64,000 nucleotides of DNA from Pseudomonas parakoreensis (GTDB lineage Bacteria > Pseudomonadota > Gammaproteobacteria > Pseudomonadales > Pseudomonadaceae): contig NZ_BQHY01000004.1 in the NCBI RefSeq assembly GCF_021602155.1, positions 186,001-250,000 of the forward strand, written 5' to 3'. The translations under genes were made by a program, and so were the position numbers. Below the pieces are notes generated by a model that did not search any database, was not told the origin of the DNA, and saw only the letters and a program-made list of their open reading frames with translations. Of this stretch, positions 1 through 10,572 are shown in pieces; the stretch's first letter is position 1, and every line of letters starts with the position of its first letter.

Positions 1-279
1 CACTTCAGGGCTGGCCAGGCCGTAAAAGATGTATTTGCCTTCACGGCGGGTCGCCACCAGGCCTTCATCGCGCAGGATGCCCAGTTGCTGGGACAGCGTC
101 GGCTGGCGCACACCGGTCATTTTTTCCAGCTCGCCGACGTTGCGTTCGCCCTGAGTCAGCTGGCACAGGATCAACAGACGGTCCTCATTGGCCAAAGCCT
201 TGAGCAGCGCGCAGGCCTTGGAGGCGGAGGCCCGCAATTGGGCGACTTCACATTCGGTCAGACTGGATTGCATTTGCAT
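1..279 (-). CDS. ArsR-family (BigR/SqrR-like) repressor, C-terminus off the window
   Basis: The first 93 residues of a small winged-helix repressor are present; the gene runs off the left edge. The recognition helix reads GVRQPTLSQQLGILR (about residues 56-70), followed by a wing ending EGKYIFYGL. A cysteine at residue 39 (ILCQL) sits where BigR/SqrR-type sulfide sensors have their first redox Cys; the second would lie beyond the edge. It is divergent from a persulfide-dioxygenase-type hydrolase, the usual partner of such sensors, so I infer that it represses that gene until sulfide or persulfide oxidises it. ATG at 279 is chosen; ATG at 273 is an in-frame alternative. Confidence 0.8.
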   Translation of the reverse strand, partial: MQMQSSLTECEVAQLRASASKACALLKALANEDRLLILCQLTQGERNVGELEKMTGVRQPTLSQQLGILRDEGLVATRREGKYIFYGLASPEV

Positions 280-364
280 GATGCCTTCAACGTCACTTAA
301 GCTGCGAACATTATGTTTTTAGATAAAGTGTTGCAACCCATTTCCCTGATTCAGGTTGGTGTCC

Positions 365-1228
365 ATGCCCGCGCAGATTGAAGCTTTCCTCGACCCCGCC
401 TCTTCGACCTACAGCTATGTGGTCTATGAAGCCGATGGCGGGCAATGTGCAATCGTCGATCCGGTCCTCGATTACGACGGCGCCGCCGGTCGCACCAGCA
501 CCGTACAGGCCGACAAAATCATCGCCTTCGTTCGTGACCACCGCCTGCAGGTGCAATGGCTGCTGGAAACCCATGCCCACGCCGACCACCTGTCCGCCGC
601 GCCGTACCTGCGCCGCGAACTGGGCGGCAAGATCGCCATCGGTCAGTCGATCAGCAAAGTGCAGAATGTGTTCAAGACGCTGTTCAATCTGGAGCCGGAA
701 TTCTGCGTCGACGGCTCGCAGTTCGATCACCTCTTCGCCCCGAACGAGTCGTTCAGGATCGGCAATCTCAAAGCCACCGCCCTGCACGTCCCCGGCCACA
801 CCCCGGCGGACATGGCCTACTTGATCGACGGCGAGCAGATCCTGGTCGGCGACACGCTGTTCATGCCCGACGTCGGCACCGCCCGCTGCGACTTCCCCGG
901 CGGCGACGCGCATCAGCTGTTCAACTCGATCCACAAACTGCTGGCCTTCCCCGCCAGCGTCAAACTCTACGTCTGCCACGACTACCCGCCCGAAGGCCGC
1001 GCCGCGCAGTGCCAGACCACCGTCGGTGAGCAGCGTCTGAGCAATATTCATGTACATGACGGGATCGACGAGGCGGCGTTTGTCGAGATGCGCACCCAGC
1101 GCGATGCGGGGTTGGGCATGCCGACGCTGTTGCTGCCGGCGATTCAGGTGAATGTGCGGGCGGGGAATTTTCCGGCGGCCGAGGACAATGGTGTGGTTTA
1201 CCTGAAGGTGCCGATCAATAAGCTCTAA
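365..1228 (+). CDS. MBL-fold hydrolase, persulfide dioxygenase / Blh type
   Basis: This is a 287-residue metallo-beta-lactamase-fold protein. The metal motif HAHADH is at residues 70-75, followed by HVPGHTPADMAYL, an Asp in VGDTLFMPDVGTARCD and a late His in VCHDYPP. This is the layout of the ETHE1/persulfide-dioxygenase and Blh branch, which oxidises glutathione persulfide with one Fe(II), rather than glyoxalase II, which keeps a full binuclear site. The start is ATG 365 rather than the in-frame TTG at 356, since AGG lies about 9 nt upstream of the ATG. With the divergent ArsR gene it forms a probable sulfide-detoxification pair. No rhodanese domain is fused to it. Confidence 0.8.
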   Translation: MPAQIEAFLDPASSTYSYVVYEADGGQCAIVDPVLDYDGAAGRTSTVQADKIIAFVRDHRLQVQWLLETHAHADHLSAAPYLRRELGGKIAIGQSISKVQNVFKTLFNLEPEFCVDGSQFDHLFAPNESFRIGNLKATALHVPGHTPADMAYLIDGEQILVGDTLFMPDVGTARCDFPGGDAHQLFNSIHKLLAFPASVKLYVCHDYPPEGRAAQCQTTVGEQRLSNIHVHDGIDEAAFVEMRTQRDAGLGMPTLLLPAIQVNVRAGNFPAAEDNGVVYLKVPINKL

Positions 1229-1231
1229 AAG

Positions 1232-1320
1232 CAAAAGATCGCAGCCTTCGGCAGCTCCTACAGGGACATGGTTTGTGCGTGCCCTGCGTAGGAGCTGCCG
1301 AAGGCTGCGATCTTTTGATC
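1232..1320. repeat. REPIN, family A (inverted REP pair)
   Basis: Two inverted copies of the REP core GTAGGAGCTGCCGAAGGCTG, each flanked by a GATCTTTTG tail, are separated by a short loop. The pair lies between the convergent ends of the hydrolase and bkdR and ends 2 nt from the bkdR stop codon. Confidence 0.95.
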
Positions 1321-1321
1321 T

Positions 1322-1810
1322 TCAAGAACCCAGCGTCAACCCATTCGCCGGCAACGGCAACGCGGTCTTGTAGCGCACCTGCTTCAAGGCAAAACTCGAC
1401 CGGATGTTCGCCACCCCCGGCACCTTGGTCAGAAAGTCCATCATGAAGCGTTCAAGCGCCTGAATCGTCGGCACCAGCACCCGGATCAGATAGTCCGGAT
1501 CGCCGGCCATCAGGTAGCACTCCATCACCTCGGGGCGGTCGGAAATCGCCTCTTCGAAATGCTGCAACGCCTCCTCGACCTGCTTCTCCAGACTGACGTG
1601 AATGAACACGTTCACGTGCAGCCCCAGCAGATCGGCATCCAGCAGCGTCACCTGCTCGCGAATCAGCCCTAATTCCTCCATTGCCTTGACCCGGTTGAAA
1701 CACGGCGTCGGCGACAGGTTCACCGAGCGTGCGAGGTCGGCGTTGGTGATGCGCGCATTCTCCTGAAGGCTGTTGAGAATGCCGATGTCGGTACGGTCCA
1801 GTTTGCGCAT
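1322..1810 (-). CDS. bkdR: Lrp/AsnC-family activator of the bkd operon
   Basis: This 162-residue Lrp-type regulator has an N-terminal helix-turn-helix ([19 protein letters not shown], about residues 23-41) and a C-terminal RAM/AsnC ligand domain ([11 protein letters not shown]). In Pseudomonas BkdR activates the branched-chain keto-acid dehydrogenase genes in response to branched-chain amino acids. Its divergent position directly next to bkdA1 and its full length fit this. The 185-nt gap to bkdA1 should hold the BkdR sites. It contains AT-rich stretches (TTTTTTATGTTTATG and TTGTTGTAGGACAAG) but no motif I can assign with confidence. Confidence 0.93.
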   Translation of the reverse strand: MRKLDRTDIGILNSLQENARITNADLARSVNLSPTPCFNRVKAMEELGLIREQVTLLDADLLGLHVNVFIHVSLEKQVEEALQHFEEAISDRPEVMECYLMAGDPDYLIRVLVPTIQALERFMMDFLTKVPGVANIRSSFALKQVRYKTALPLPANGLTLGS

Positions 1811-1950
1811 GAGACAAAACCACCTGTTTTTTATGTTTATGCAGAATTTCTATCTGCAAATCGTCTCCAACGCAACGAAACAGAGAGAAATATTCTTCTT
1901 GGCCGGGCCTATGATTGTTGTAGGACAAGATTTCTTTCACCCAAGAATGA

Positions 1951-3231
<1,281 letters not shown>

Positions 3232-3232
3232 C

Positions 3233-4291
3233 ATGAACGATCACAACAACAATATTCAGTTGGAAACCGCCATGACCACGACCACCATGACCATGATCCA
3301 GGCCCTGCGCTCGGCCATGGATGTGATGCTTGAGCGTGACGACAATGTGGTGGTGTTCGGGCAGGACGTCGGCTACTTCGGCGGCGTGTTCCGTTGCACC
3401 GAAGGCCTGCAGACCAAGTACGGCACCTCGCGGGTATTCGACGCACCGATCTCCGAAAGCGGCATCGTCGGTGTGGCGGTGGGCATGGGCGCCTACGGCT
3501 TGCGTCCTGTCGCCGAAATCCAGTTTGCCGACTACGTGTACCCGGCGTCTGACCAGATCATTTCCGAAGCCGCCCGTCTGCGTTATCGCTCGGCCGGCGA
3601 GTTCACCGCGCCGATGACCCTGCGCATGCCCTGCGGCGGCGGCATCTACGGCGGTCAGACCCACAGCCAGAGCATCGAGGCGATGTTCACTCAGGTGTGC
3701 GGCCTGCGCACCGTGATGCCGTCCAATCCGTATGACGCCAAGGGCCTGCTGATCGCCTCGATCGAAAACGATGACCCGGTGATCTTCCTCGAGCCAAAAC
3801 GCCTGTACAACGGCCCGTTCGACGGCCACCACGACCGCCCGGTAACCCCGTGGTCGAAACACCCGCAAGCTCAGGTGCCGGACGGTTACTACACCGTACC
3901 GCTGGACGTCGCCGCGATCACCCGTCCAGGCAAGGACGTGACCGTGCTGACCTACGGCACCACCGTGTATGTTTCGCAAGTGGCTGCCGAAGAATCCGGC
4001 GTGGATGCCGAAGTCATCGACTTGCGCAGCCTGTGGCCGCTGGACCTGGACACCATCGTCAAATCGGTGAAAAAAACCGGGCGTTGCGTGGTGGTACACG
4101 AGGCCACTCGCACCTGCGGTTTCGGCGCCGAGCTGGTAGCGCTGGTGCAAGAGCATTGCTTCCATCACCTGGAAGCGCCGATCGAACGCGTCACCGGTTG
4201 GGACACGCCCTACCCGCACGCGCAAGAGTGGGCGTATTTCCCAGGGCCGTCCCGAGTGGGCGCGGCGTTGAAACGGGTCATGGAGGTCTGA
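3233..4291 (+). CDS. bkdA2: Branched-chain 2-oxoacid dehydrogenase E1 beta
   Basis: This is the 352-residue E1 beta subunit, which completes the alpha2-beta2 decarboxylase. It shows a transketolase pyrimidine-binding domain (FGQDVGYFGGVF, then ISESGIVGVAVGMG) and a C-terminal transketolase domain (VLTYGTTVYVSQVAAEE, then VVHEATRTCGFGAE). The N-terminus has an unusual run of Thr and Met (TAMTTTTMTM), also seen in P. putida BkdA2, so translation could start at the second Met. Gene spacing of 1 nt upstream and 0 nt downstream indicates translational coupling. Confidence 0.96.
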   Translation: MNDHNNNIQLETAMTTTTMTMIQALRSAMDVMLERDDNVVVFGQDVGYFGGVFRCTEGLQTKYGTSRVFDAPISESGIVGVAVGMGAYGLRPVAEIQFADYVYPASDQIISEAARLRYRSAGEFTAPMTLRMPCGGGIYGGQTHSQSIEAMFTQVCGLRTVMPSNPYDAKGLLIASIENDDPVIFLEPKRLYNGPFDGHHDRPVTPWSKHPQAQVPDGYYTVPLDVAAITRPGKDVTVLTYGTTVYVSQVAAEESGVDAEVIDLRSLWPLDLDTIVKSVKKTGRCVVVHEATRTCGFGAELVALVQEHCFHHLEAPIERVTGWDTPYPHAQEWAYFPGPSRVGAALKRVMEV

Positions 4292-5569
4292 ATGGGCACG
4301 CACGTTATCAAGATGCCGGACATCGGCGAAGGCATCGCAGAAGTAGAGCTGTCGCAGTGGCACGTCAAGGTCGGTGATCTGGTCGTTGAAGACCAGGTGC
4401 TGGCGGACGTGATGACCGACAAGGCAATGGTCGATATTCCGTCACCGGTCCACGGCAAAGTGATTGCCCTCGGCGGTCAGCCGGGGGAAGTGATGGCGGT
4501 CGGCAGTGTGCTGATCAGCATCGAAGTGGAAGGCGCCGGCAATCTGAAGGAGTCGGACAAACCGGCGCCTGTTACGGCGAAAGAAACGCCAGTCGCACCC
4601 AAAGTTGAAGCTGTCGTTGAAAGCAAACCTGCCGCCGCTGCCGCACCGCGTCCGGCGCCAGTGTGCCAGGGCCCTATGGTTGCCCGCGAAGCCGATGAAC
4701 GTCCGCTGGCCTCGCCGGCCGTGCGCAAACATGCGCTGGATCTGGGCATTCAATTGCGTCTGGTCCGCGGCACTGGCCCGGCCGGTCGCGTGTTGCACGA
4801 AGACCTCGAAGCCTATCTGGCGCAGGGGCAGTCGAACGCTTCGGCACCGGTCGCCGCTTACGCCCAGCGCAACGACGAAGAACAGATTCAGGTGATCGGC
4901 ATGCGCCGCAAGATCGCCCAGCGCATGCAGGACGCCACTCAGCGTGCCGCGCACTTCAGCTACGTCGAGGAAATCGACGTCACCGCCATCGAAGAACTGC
5001 GCGCGCATCTGAATGAGAAACACGGCGCCAGCCGGGGCAAGTTGACCTTGCTGCCGTTCCTGGTGCGCGCGTTGGTCGTGGCCCTGCGCGACTTTCCGCA
5101 GATGAACGCCCGTTACGACGACGAAGCCCAGGTCATCACCCGCCTTGGCGCGGTGCATGTCGGCGTCGCCACCCAAAGCGATGTCGGCCTGATGGTGCCG
5201 GTGGTGCGTCACGCCGAGGCGCGCAGCCTGTGGGACAGCGCCGCAGAAATCTCGCGTCTGGCAAATGCCGCCCGCAATGGCAAGGCCAGCCGCGACGAGT
5301 TGTCCGGCTCGACCATCACCCTGACCAGCCTCGGCGCCCTTGGCGGCATCGTCAGCACGCCGGTGCTGAACCTGCCGGAAGTGGCGATCGTCGGCGTGAA
5401 TAAAATCGTCGAACGGCCGATGGTCGTCAAAGGCCAGGTGGTGATCCGCAAGATGATGAACCTCTCCAGCTCCTTCGATCACCGCGTGGTCGACGGCATG
5501 GACGCGGCGCTCTTCATCCAGGCCATTCGTGGTCTGCTCGAACAACCCGCGACCCTGTTTGTGGAGTGA
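4292..5569 (+). CDS. bkdB: Branched-chain 2-oxoacid dehydrogenase E2, dihydrolipoyl acyltransferase
   Basis: This 425-residue core subunit transfers the acyl group from E1 to CoA. One N-terminal lipoyl domain has the lipoylated lysine at residue 44 (MTDKAMVDI). It is followed by an Ala/Pro-rich linker, a peripheral-subunit-binding domain (about 139-175, [13 protein letters not shown]) and the catalytic domain ending in the signature [16 protein letters not shown]. The ATG immediately follows the bkdA2 stop codon. The single lipoyl domain and overall length are as expected for bacterial branched-chain E2. Confidence 0.96.
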   Translation: MGTHVIKMPDIGEGIAEVELSQWHVKVGDLVVEDQVLADVMTDKAMVDIPSPVHGKVIALGGQPGEVMAVGSVLISIEVEGAGNLKESDKPAPVTAKETPVAPKVEAVVESKPAAAAAPRPAPVCQGPMVAREADERPLASPAVRKHALDLGIQLRLVRGTGPAGRVLHEDLEAYLAQGQSNASAPVAAYAQRNDEEQIQVIGMRRKIAQRMQDATQRAAHFSYVEEIDVTAIEELRAHLNEKHGASRGKLTLLPFLVRALVVALRDFPQMNARYDDEAQVITRLGAVHVGVATQSDVGLMVPVVRHAEARSLWDSAAEISRLANAARNGKASRDELSGSTITLTSLGALGGIVSTPVLNLPEVAIVGVNKIVERPMVVKGQVVIRKMMNLSSSFDHRVVDGMDAALFIQAIRGLLEQPATLFVE

Positions 5570-5573
5570 CGCC

Positions 5574-6947
5574 ATGCAAACCTTGAACACCACGCTGCTG
5601 ATCATTGGCGGCGGCCCCGGCGGCTACGTCACGGCGATTCGCGCCGGGCAACTGGGCATCTCGACGATTCTGGTCGAAGGCCAATCGCTCGGCGGCACCT
5701 GCTTGAACATCGGCTGCATTCCGTCGAAAGCGCTGATTCATGTAGCCGAGCAGTTTCACCAGACTCAACACCACAACCAGCATTCGGCACTGGGCATCAG
5801 CGTTTCCGCGCCGACCCTCGACATCACTAAAAGCGTCGAGTGGAAGGACGGCATCGTTGATCGCCTGACCACCGGCGTCGCCGCGCTGCTGAAAAAGAAC
5901 AAGGTCCAGGTCATCCATGGCTGGGCCAAAGTCATCGACGGCAAAACCGTGGAAGTCGGCGACACGCGGATCCAGTGCGAACATCTGGTGCTGGCCACCG
6001 GTTCGACCAGCGTCAACCTGCCGATTTTGCCGATTGGCGGGCCGATCATCTCCTCCACCGAAGCGCTGGCACCGAAAGCGGTACCCAAACGTCTGGTGGT
6101 GGTCGGCGGCGGTTACATCGGTCTGGAGCTGGGCATTGCTTACCGCAAGCTCGGCGCCGAAGTCAGCGTGGTCGAGGCGCAGGATCGCATCCTGCCGGCC
6201 TATGACGCCGAGCTGACGCAACCGGTGCACGAAGCGCTGAAGCAACTGGACGTGAAGCTCTATCTCAAGCACAGCGTGCTGGGTTTCGACGGCACTCTGC
6301 AGGTGCGTGACCCGAACGGCGACACCCTCAATCTGGAAACCGATCAGGTGCTGGTGGCCGTCGGTCGCAAGCCGAATACGCAGGGCTGGAACCTCGAAGC
6401 GCTGAATCTGGATATGAACGGCTCGGCGATCAAGATCGACAACCGCTGCCAGACCAGCATGCGCAACGTCTACGCCATCGGCGACCTGAGCGGCGAACCG
6501 ATGCTCGCGCACCGCGCCATGGCCCAGGGCGAAATGGTTGCCGAACTGATCAGCGGCAAGCACCGCGAATTCAATCCGACCGCCATCGCCGCCGTGTGCT
6601 TCACCGACCCGGAACTGGTGGTGGTCGGCCAGACCCCGGACGAGGCCAAGGCTGCCGGGCTGGACTGCATCGTTTCCAGCTTCCCGTTCGCCGCCAATGG
6701 CCGGGCGATGACCCTGGAATCGAAAAGCGGCTTCGTGCGCGTAGTCGCGCGTCGCGACAATCATGTGATTGTCGGCTGGCAGGCGGTCGGAGCAGGTGTT
6801 TCCGAATTGTCGACGGCGTTTGCGCAAAGCCTGGAAATGGGCGCGCGCCTGGAGGACATCGGCGGCACCATCCATGCGCATCCGACCCTGGGTGAAGCGG
6901 TGCAGGAAGCGGCGTTGCGGGCTTTGGGGCATGCGTTGCACCTTTAA
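5574..6947 (+). CDS. lpdV: Dihydrolipoyl dehydrogenase E3 of the branched-chain complex (Lpd-Val)
   Basis: This 457-residue flavoprotein reoxidises the lipoyl group on BkdB with NAD+. It shows the FAD motif GGGPGG (12-17), the redox disulfide C43/C48 in [11 protein letters not shown], a second nucleotide-binding motif [13 protein letters not shown], and the C-terminal His-Glu pair in [16 protein letters not shown] 5574, 4 nt after the bkdB stop, is used; an in-frame start inside bkdB is rejected because family N-termini begin just before the FAD motif. It is last in the bkd operon; a REPIN follows its stop codon. Confidence 0.96.
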   Translation: MQTLNTTLLIIGGGPGGYVTAIRAGQLGISTILVEGQSLGGTCLNIGCIPSKALIHVAEQFHQTQHHNQHSALGISVSAPTLDITKSVEWKDGIVDRLTTGVAALLKKNKVQVIHGWAKVIDGKTVEVGDTRIQCEHLVLATGSTSVNLPILPIGGPIISSTEALAPKAVPKRLVVVGGGYIGLELGIAYRKLGAEVSVVEAQDRILPAYDAELTQPVHEALKQLDVKLYLKHSVLGFDGTLQVRDPNGDTLNLETDQVLVAVGRKPNTQGWNLEALNLDMNGSAIKIDNRCQTSMRNVYAIGDLSGEPMLAHRAMAQGEMVAELISGKHREFNPTAIAAVCFTDPELVVVGQTPDEAKAAGLDCIVSSFPFAANGRAMTLESKSGFVRVVARRDNHVIVGWQAVGAGVSELSTAFAQSLEMGARLEDIGGTIHAHPTLGEAVQEAALRALGHALHL

Positions 6948-6948
6948 A

Positions 6949-7027
6949 GATCAAAAGATCGCAGCCTGCGGCAGCTCCTACGGGGGGTTGCCGATTCTGT
7001 AGGAGCTGCCGCAGGCTGCGATCTTTT
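6949..7027. repeat. REPIN, family A
   Basis: Inverted pair with cores CAGCCTGCGGCAGCTCCTAC and GTAGGAGCTGCCGCAGGCTG around a 20-nt loop. It begins just after the lpdV stop and may protect the 3' end of the bkd transcript. Confidence 0.95.
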
Positions 7028-7189
7028 CAGCGATGGACAAGGATTTTTCATAAGCAGGCTAATAAATCTGCTTTTCCCCCCATCGTCCGGGCTGCGAAAC
7101 CGCTCCAGAATGAAGTATTGTTGTGCCCATCCAAAAAAACGTCAGAAGCCTTGAACCGTTTCGACGGTTGTTCAGTGATAGAGGGTGTC

Positions 7190-8209
7190 ATGGGTAACGA
7201 AAGCATCAATTGGGACAAGCTGGGTTTTGACTACATCAAGACCGACAAACGCTATCTGTCGTACTTTCGCAATGGCGAGTGGGACAAAGGCACCCTGACC
7301 GAAGACAACGTGCTGCACATCAGCGAAGGCTCGACGGCCCTTCATTATGGCCAGCAGTGCTTCGAAGGCCTGAAGGCTTATCGTTGCAAGGACGGCTCGA
7401 TCAACCTGTTCCGTCCCGACCAGAACGCCGCGCGCATGCAGCGCAGCTGCGCCCGCCTGCTGATGCCGCACGTATCGACCGAGCAGTTCATCGAAGCGTG
7501 CAAAGAAGTGGTTCGCGCCAACGAGCGCTTCATCCCGCCATACGGCACCGGCGGCGCGCTGTACCTGCGTCCGTTCGTGATCGGCGTGGGTGACAACATC
7601 GGCGTGCGCACCGCGCCAGAGTTCATCTTCTCGGTGTTCGCGATCCCGGTCGGCGCCTACTTCAAGGGCGGCCTGACCCCGCACAATTTCCAGATCTCCA
7701 GCTTCGACCGCGCCGCGCCACAAGGCACCGGTGCGGCCAAGGTCGGTGGCAACTACGCCGCCAGCCTGATGCCGGGCTCCCAGGCCAAGAAGGCGCACTT
7801 CGCTGACGCCATCTACCTGGATCCGCTGACCCACAAGAAAATCGAGGAAGTCGGTTCGGCCAACTTCTTCGGGATCACCCACGACAACAAGTTCGTCACC
7901 CCGAACTCGCCCTCCGTACTGCCAGGCATCACCCGCCTGTCGCTGATCGAACTGGCGAAAACCCGTCTGGGCCTGGAAGTGGTGGAAGGCGACGTGCTGA
8001 TCGACAAGCTGTCGGACTTCAAGGAAGCCGGCGCCTGCGGTACCGCTGCGGTGATCACCCCGATCGGCGGCATCAGCTACAACGACCACCTGCACGTGTT
8101 CCACAGCGAAACCGAAGTCGGCCCGGTCACCCAGAAGCTTTACAAAGAGCTGACTGGCGTGCAGACCGGCGACATCGAAGCGCCAGCGGGCTGGATCGTC
8201 AAGGTTTGA
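7190..8209 (+). CDS. ilvE: Branched-chain amino-acid aminotransferase
   Basis: This 339-residue fold-type IV PLP aminotransferase of the longer BCAT branch interconverts Val, Leu and Ile with their 2-oxo acids, the substrates of the upstream bkd complex. The PLP lysine is K184 (GTGAAKVGGNYA), and ALHYGQQCFEGLKAYR and GACGTAAVITPIG are family signatures. ATG 7190 has GAGGG 9 nt upstream; in-frame upstream starts lack a site and extend beyond the family. The 240-nt gap and a REPIN separate it from lpdV, so it probably has its own promoter. A strong terminator follows. Confidence 0.93.
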   Translation: MGNESINWDKLGFDYIKTDKRYLSYFRNGEWDKGTLTEDNVLHISEGSTALHYGQQCFEGLKAYRCKDGSINLFRPDQNAARMQRSCARLLMPHVSTEQFIEACKEVVRANERFIPPYGTGGALYLRPFVIGVGDNIGVRTAPEFIFSVFAIPVGAYFKGGLTPHNFQISSFDRAAPQGTGAAKVGGNYAASLMPGSQAKKAHFADAIYLDPLTHKKIEEVGSANFFGITHDNKFVTPNSPSVLPGITRLSLIELAKTRLGLEVVEGDVLIDKLSDFKEAGACGTAAVITPIGGISYNDHLHVFHSETEVGPVTQKLYKELTGVQTGDIEAPAGWIVKV

Positions 8210-8227
8210 TCTGACGGCCAGTTGCAC

Positions 8228-8265
8228 AAAAGCCCCTCATCGAGTGATCGATGGGGGGCTTTTTA
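8228..8265 (+). terminator. Rho-independent terminator of ilvE
   Basis: A hairpin with arms AAAAGCCCCTCATCGA and TCGATGGGGGGCTTTTT is followed by T residues, 18 nt after the ilvE stop codon. Confidence 0.92.
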
Positions 8266-8274
8266 TTGGAAGCA

Positions 8275-8351
8275 AGATCAAAAGATCGCAGCCTGCGGCA
8301 GCTCCTACACAGATCTCCTGTAGGAGCTGCCGCAGGCTGCGATCTTTTGAT
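8275..8351. repeat. REPIN, family A
   Basis: Inverted REP pair lying 10 nt after the ilvE terminator and 4 nt before the stop codon of the converging TIGR03915-type gene. Confidence 0.95.
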
Positions 8352-8354
8352 TTT

Positions 8355-9176
8355 CTATTTCAGCGCAATCCGCTTCCCACCTCGCGCAGCGATCCCGCTG
8401 GCCTGACCATTCTGTTGCTTGCCCGTGCGCGCCTGGGTAATCAATCCGGGAATCAACTCCCCTTCCGGCAGATTCTTCCAGAAACGCACCGGCAAGTGCC
8501 CTTGCATGACCTTCTCGTTCAACCGCGCCGGGTTGAAGATGTGGCTGTAGTACGTCAGCCACAACTCGCCGTGCGGGTCATCGACGTTCTGCGCCAGTTG
8601 CTGCCATTCCAGCGGGCATTGGCGTTGATGGATCAATTGCTCGCCATCGTAATAAACCCCGTCACGCGGCGTGGCGATCAACCAGCGATGCCGGCCCATG
8701 CGCCCGATGAAATGCTCGCTGGCGCTGTGCAGGATGTCGTGGGCCGGCTCGTGCCATGCGACGTATTGCGGGCCCGGCTGATCCTGTGGGCGTTCGATGA
8801 AGCGCACGAACGCATGCAAATGGTGGGCTTCACGCTGTACCTGCTTGATCCGCCGCTGCAACTCGCTGCCGAGTTTATCGCCGGCCATCATCGCCGTGCG
8901 GTCGCCGTGGCTGACCCGCCACAGCACTTCATACAACAGACTCCAGCGCTGGTCGCCCCGGTAGCGTGCGGCTTGCTCCAGGGTATCAAGCAATGCGCGA
9001 GGGATGCGCGCCTGAAACGGCCCCTGCCCCTCCGGCACATGTACGTCACTGGCAAACAGATCGCTCACCCCTTCCGACGCCCAACTCACCAGACTCGGGT
9101 CGACTTCATGGCTGAGCAGCCAGCGCGCCTGCTGACGCCAGGTGTCGAACAGGTCGTCGCAATCGAGATTGATCAT
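8355..9176 (-). CDS. TIGR03915-type DNA-metabolism protein (DUF4130), partner of a radical SAM protein
   Basis: This 273-residue protein appears to belong to the family that is nearly always encoded beside the TIGR03916 radical SAM protein and in other genomes is fused to a uracil-DNA-glycosylase-like domain. The characteristic C-terminal half contains FIGRMGRHRWLIATPRDGVYYDG and ends WKNLPEGELIPGLI. No function has been shown as far as I know; the name reflects only association with DNA repair domains. Its ATG overlaps the upstream stop codon (ATGA), so the two are translationally coupled. A GTG at 9182 is a weaker start. No glycosylase domain is fused here. Confidence 0.75.
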   Translation of the reverse strand: MINLDCDDLFDTWRQQARWLLSHEVDPSLVSWASEGVSDLFASDVHVPEGQGPFQARIPRALLDTLEQAARYRGDQRWSLLYEVLWRVSHGDRTAMMAGDKLGSELQRRIKQVQREAHHLHAFVRFIERPQDQPGPQYVAWHEPAHDILHSASEHFIGRMGRHRWLIATPRDGVYYDGEQLIHQRQCPLEWQQLAQNVDDPHGELWLTYYSHIFNPARLNEKVMQGHLPVRFWKNLPEGELIPGLITQARTGKQQNGQASGIAARGGKRIALK

Positions 9177-10393
9177 CCCCACAATCCCATCTGTTGCGGC
9201 TGCGGCCGGTCGCGCAGTTGCTGATAGAGCATGTGGCTGGTGACTTCAGCCTGCTGCGGGTGGTAGTCGCTGGTGATGATGAATGGCTTGGCCTTGGCCA
9301 GCACACAGCGCATGCGCGCCACGTCTTCGTAGCGAATGCGCCGTTGCTGGCGCAATTGCACCAGACGCTCGGTGGTACGCAGGCCAATGCCCGGGATGCG
9401 CGCGATCAGCGACGGCTCGGCGCGGTTCAGGTCCAGCGGAAACACTTCGCGATTCTGCAGCGCCCAAGCCAGTTTGGGGTCGATGTCCAGCGCCAGATTA
9501 CCCGGGCCCTTGAGCAACTCATCAGCGTTGTAGCCGTAGCTGCGCAAGAGGAAATCGGCCTGATACAGACGGTGTTCGCGCATCAGCGGTGGCGCGGCCA
9601 GCGGCACGCTTTTCGGGCTGTCGGGAATCGGACTGAAGGCCGAGTAGTAGACGCGGCGCAAGCGGTAGTTGCCATACAGCGACTGAGCGCTGTGCAGGAT
9701 CGTGCTGTCGTCGGTGTCATCGGCGCCGACGATCATTTGCGTGCTCTGTCCGGCGGGAGCGAATTTCGCCGAACGCGGTTCGTTGAGCACCGTTTGCACG
9801 CCGGTGTAAATGGTGCTCATCGCCTGCTTGATCGAACCGATCTGTTTCTCCGGCGCCAGGGTTTGCAGGCTGGCATCGGTGGGCAGTTCGATATTGACGC
9901 TGAGGCGATCGGCATAACGCCCGGCCTCCTCGATCAACGCCGGATCGGCCTCGGGAATGGTCTTGAGGTGAATGTAGCCGCGAAACTCATGCTGTTCGCG
10001 CAACAGCTTCGCCACGCGTACCAGTTGTTCCATGGTGTAGTCCGCCGAGCGGATGATCCCGGAACTGAGAAACAGCCCGCTGACACAGTTGCGCCGGTAG
10101 AAATCCAGGGTCAGCGTCACCACTTCCTCGGGGGTGAAGCGTGCGCGCGGAACATCGCTGGAGCGGCGGTTGACGCAATATTGGCAGTCGTAGAGACAGA
10201 AGTTGGTCAGGAGGATTTTCAGCAACGACACGCAACGACCGTCCGGCGTGTAGCTGTGGCAGATGCCCATGCCGTCGGTCGAACCCAACCCGCTCTTGCC
10301 CTCGGAGCTGCGCTTGGGCGCACCGCTGCTGGCGCAGGAGGCGTCGTACTTGGCGGCGTCGGCGAGAATGCTGAGCTTGTCGATGATTTGCAT
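9173..10393 (-). CDS. Radical SAM protein with helix-hairpin-helix, putative DNA modification/repair (TIGR03916-like)
   Basis: This 406-residue radical SAM enzyme has its [4Fe-4S] motif CX3CX2C at C66, C70 and C73 (NFCLYDCQYC). Downstream lie the barrel segments GLFLSSGIIRS and YIHLKTIPEAD. A C-terminal helix-hairpin-helix, ARIPGIGLRTTERLVQLR, is a DNA-binding element shared with repair proteins. Two extra cysteines precede the cluster (GICHSY and GRC). It is first in a two-gene operon with the TIGR03915-type gene. ATG 10393 (MQIIDKLSILADAAKYD) is the conserved start; upstream in-frame codons read an intergenic region. Substrate and product are unknown. Confidence 0.82.
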   Translation of the reverse strand: MQIIDKLSILADAAKYDASCASSGAPKRSSEGKSGLGSTDGMGICHSYTPDGRCVSLLKILLTNFCLYDCQYCVNRRSSDVPRARFTPEEVVTLTLDFYRRNCVSGLFLSSGIIRSADYTMEQLVRVAKLLREQHEFRGYIHLKTIPEADPALIEEAGRYADRLSVNIELPTDASLQTLAPEKQIGSIKQAMSTIYTGVQTVLNEPRSAKFAPAGQSTQMIVGADDTDDSTILHSAQSLYGNYRLRRVYYSAFSPIPDSPKSVPLAAPPLMREHRLYQADFLLRSYGYNADELLKGPGNLALDIDPKLAWALQNREVFPLDLNRAEPSLIARIPGIGLRTTERLVQLRQQRRIRYEDVARMRCVLAKAKPFIITSDYHPQQAEVTSHMLYQQLRDRPQPQQMGLWG

Positions 10394-10461
10394 GGCGAAG
10401 ACCCTGTACTGGTTATGCGTACAGTATCGAGTCTGTCGGATTGGCACAAGGTGCAAAACGG

Positions 10462-10572
10462 GATCAAAAGATCGCAGCCTTCGGCAGCTCCTACAGGGAC
10501 TGGGGCAGGGCCGAGAATTATCGGGTGTACGCGATTACTGTAGGAGCTGCCGCAGGCTGCGATCTTTTGACC
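10462..10572. repeat. REPIN, family A, with long loop
   Basis: Inverted REP pair with a loop of about 45 nt. It overlaps the 3' end of the ArsR-like gene and encodes that protein's last residues (see that entry). Confidence 0.93.

Noticed and set aside
311-1234. Long open frame antisense to the MBL-fold hydrolase
   Set aside because: It mirrors the sense gene's third-position G+C bias, has no ribosome site and no recognisable motif. The same holds for the other long antisense frames over bkdA1, bkdA2, bkdB, lpdV and the MFS genes.
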